From Staphylotrichum longicolle (taxonomy: Eukaryota > Ascomycota > Sordariomycetes > Sordariales > Chaetomiaceae), in assembly GCA_019096155.1 (NCBI GenBank), contig JAHCVI010000001.1, positions 4,278,001 to 4,342,000 on the forward strand: 64,000 nt of DNA, read 5' to 3'. The notes under the pieces were generated by a model. The model saw only the letters and a program-made list of their open reading frames with translations. It had not been told where the DNA came from and made no database searches. The position numbers and the translations under genes were made by a program. Each line of letters begins with the position of its first letter. The stretch's first letter is position 1. Shown here piece by piece: positions 63,334 to 64,000 of this stretch.

Positions 63334-64000
63334 ATGACGTCGAATGGCGTGCCCTTCACCCAGCCGCCGCTCCCGTCCGACACCATGGACGGCCTACCCG
63401 ATCCCTTCCCCGTCCCGGTCCCCGTGCCCGATCCCCGGTTCCCCAACACCCGCCGCCGGGTATCCTCCGCCGCGAGCGCAACGCAGGCGCACCTCCCAGA
63501 CACACACCCGTCCGACCCCGACACGTGCCGAATATGCAGGGGCGAGGGCACACCGGACGAACCGCTCTTCTACCCGTGCAAGTGCAGTGGGAGCATCAAG
63601 TATGTCACACAGGACTGCCTGATGGAATGGCTCTCGCACTCGCAGAAGAAGCACTGCGAGCTGTGCAAGACGCCCTTCCGCTTCACCAAGCTCTACGACC
63701 CCAACATGCCGCCGTCGCTGCCCACCCACATTTTCGTCAGCCACACGACAAAGTACCTGTTCCGCAAGTTGCTCCTGTGGATCCGCGCCGGACTGGTCGT
63801 CAACGTCTGGCTGGGGTGGCTGCCGTATCTGATGCGCTCGGTGTGGTCCTTTCTGTTCTGGCTCAGCGACGAAGGACTGGGCGGCAGGTCGTCACTGCTG
63901 GGGTTGGACGCCGAATTGCTCGCAACCTACGGCACCAACGTGTGCCCCTCGAGCCCGCTGTTTGCGGCCACCACGACCGTCTCTACGATTGGCGGCGTGA
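63334..64000 (+). CDS. SSM4: Doa10/SSM4-type RING-CH E3 ubiquitin ligase (5' part)
   Basis: The frame opens at the ATG in CTCGCCATGACG and runs off the window. After a 65-residue Pro- and Ser-rich N-terminus it has the RING-CH core CRICRGEGTPDEPLFYPCKC, SGSIKYVTQDCLMEWLSHSQ, and CELCKTPFRFTKLY. This is the N-terminal RINGv of Doa10 (human MARCH6), an ER and inner-nuclear-membrane ligase that marks misfolded or short-lived proteins. The first transmembrane segments begin at LLLWIRAGLVVNVWLGWLPY. One oddity: the position that should be the zinc-binding His of the C4HC3 set reads Thr (ACA at 63607). The rest of the protein (about 1,500 or more residues in the family) lies outside the window. The assignment is strong; the symbol is that of the yeast homologue. 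Confidence 0.92.
   Translation, partial: MTSNGVPFTQPPLPSDTMDGLPDPFPVPVPVPDPRFPNTRRRVSSAASATQAHLPDTHPSDPDTCRICRGEGTPDEPLFYPCKCSGSIKYVTQDCLMEWLSHSQKKHCELCKTPFRFTKLYDPNMPPSLPTHIFVSHTTKYLFRKLLLWIRAGLVVNVWLGWLPYLMRSVWSFLFWLSDEGLGGRSSLLGLDAELLATYGTNVCPSSPLFAATTTVSTIGGV

Overview
The window is nuclear DNA from a filamentous ascomycete. Short introns with GTRNGT donors and CAG/TAG acceptors, GC-rich coding regions, a class II hydrophobin, Zn(II)2Cys6 regulation, a fungal PDR-type ABC pump and a DMATS/NRPS-like locus all say so. A Sordariomycete is likely and a Chaetomiaceae-like fungus is a reasonable guess, but the species cannot be read from the sequence. Exon structures were built by eye from splice signals and reading-frame continuity.

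Layout. 1-9 kb: the start of a STAND-type N-terminus (minus, cut by the window edge), a DUF3632 protein, a hypothetical acidic-tailed protein, a PEP mutase/isocitrate lyase-family enzyme, an intron-containing tRNA-Pro(TGG) facing a decayed copy of itself, long pyrimidine microsatellites, and a small coiled-coil protein. 9.3-16.7 kb: a Zn2Cys6 regulator transcribed away from an AtrB-like PDR transporter across a 0.66 kb shared promoter. 17.6-38.4 kb: a putative secondary-metabolite cluster. It holds an MDR oxidoreductase, a DMATS prenyltransferase, a bicovalent-flavin BBE-like oxidase, an A-T-TE NRPS-like synthetase, a class I aminotransferase and an MFS transporter. 39-64 kb is mostly conserved or accessory single genes: a TRK potassium transporter, a hydrophobin, a GH10 xylanase, a mitochondrial helical-repeat protein, a LanC-like protein, a Thr-rich secreted protein, a very large protein with a HeLo-like N-terminus, a kinase-like centre and a trypsin-like C-terminus, an Ala/Ser-repeat protein, and the 5' part of a Doa10-type E3 ligase.

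How the cluster could work. The gene set matches the logic of aryl-pyruvate dimerising pathways such as terrequinone (tdi). The aminotransferase would make an aryl pyruvate, probably indole-3-pyruvate. The A-T-TE enzyme would load and dimerise it to a quinone-type core. The MDR reductase and the flavin oxidase would adjust redox state, DMATS would prenylate the aromatic ring, and the MFS and perhaps ABC pumps would export the product.

The most striking structural feature is a decayed second copy of the MDR-DMATS gene pair at 33.0-35.5 kb, in the same order and orientation. It keeps an intron and keeps the spacer's CCG-N9-CGG palindromes. This points to an old DNA-level segmental duplication inside the cluster and marks those palindromes as candidate binding sites for a Zn2Cys6 regulator.
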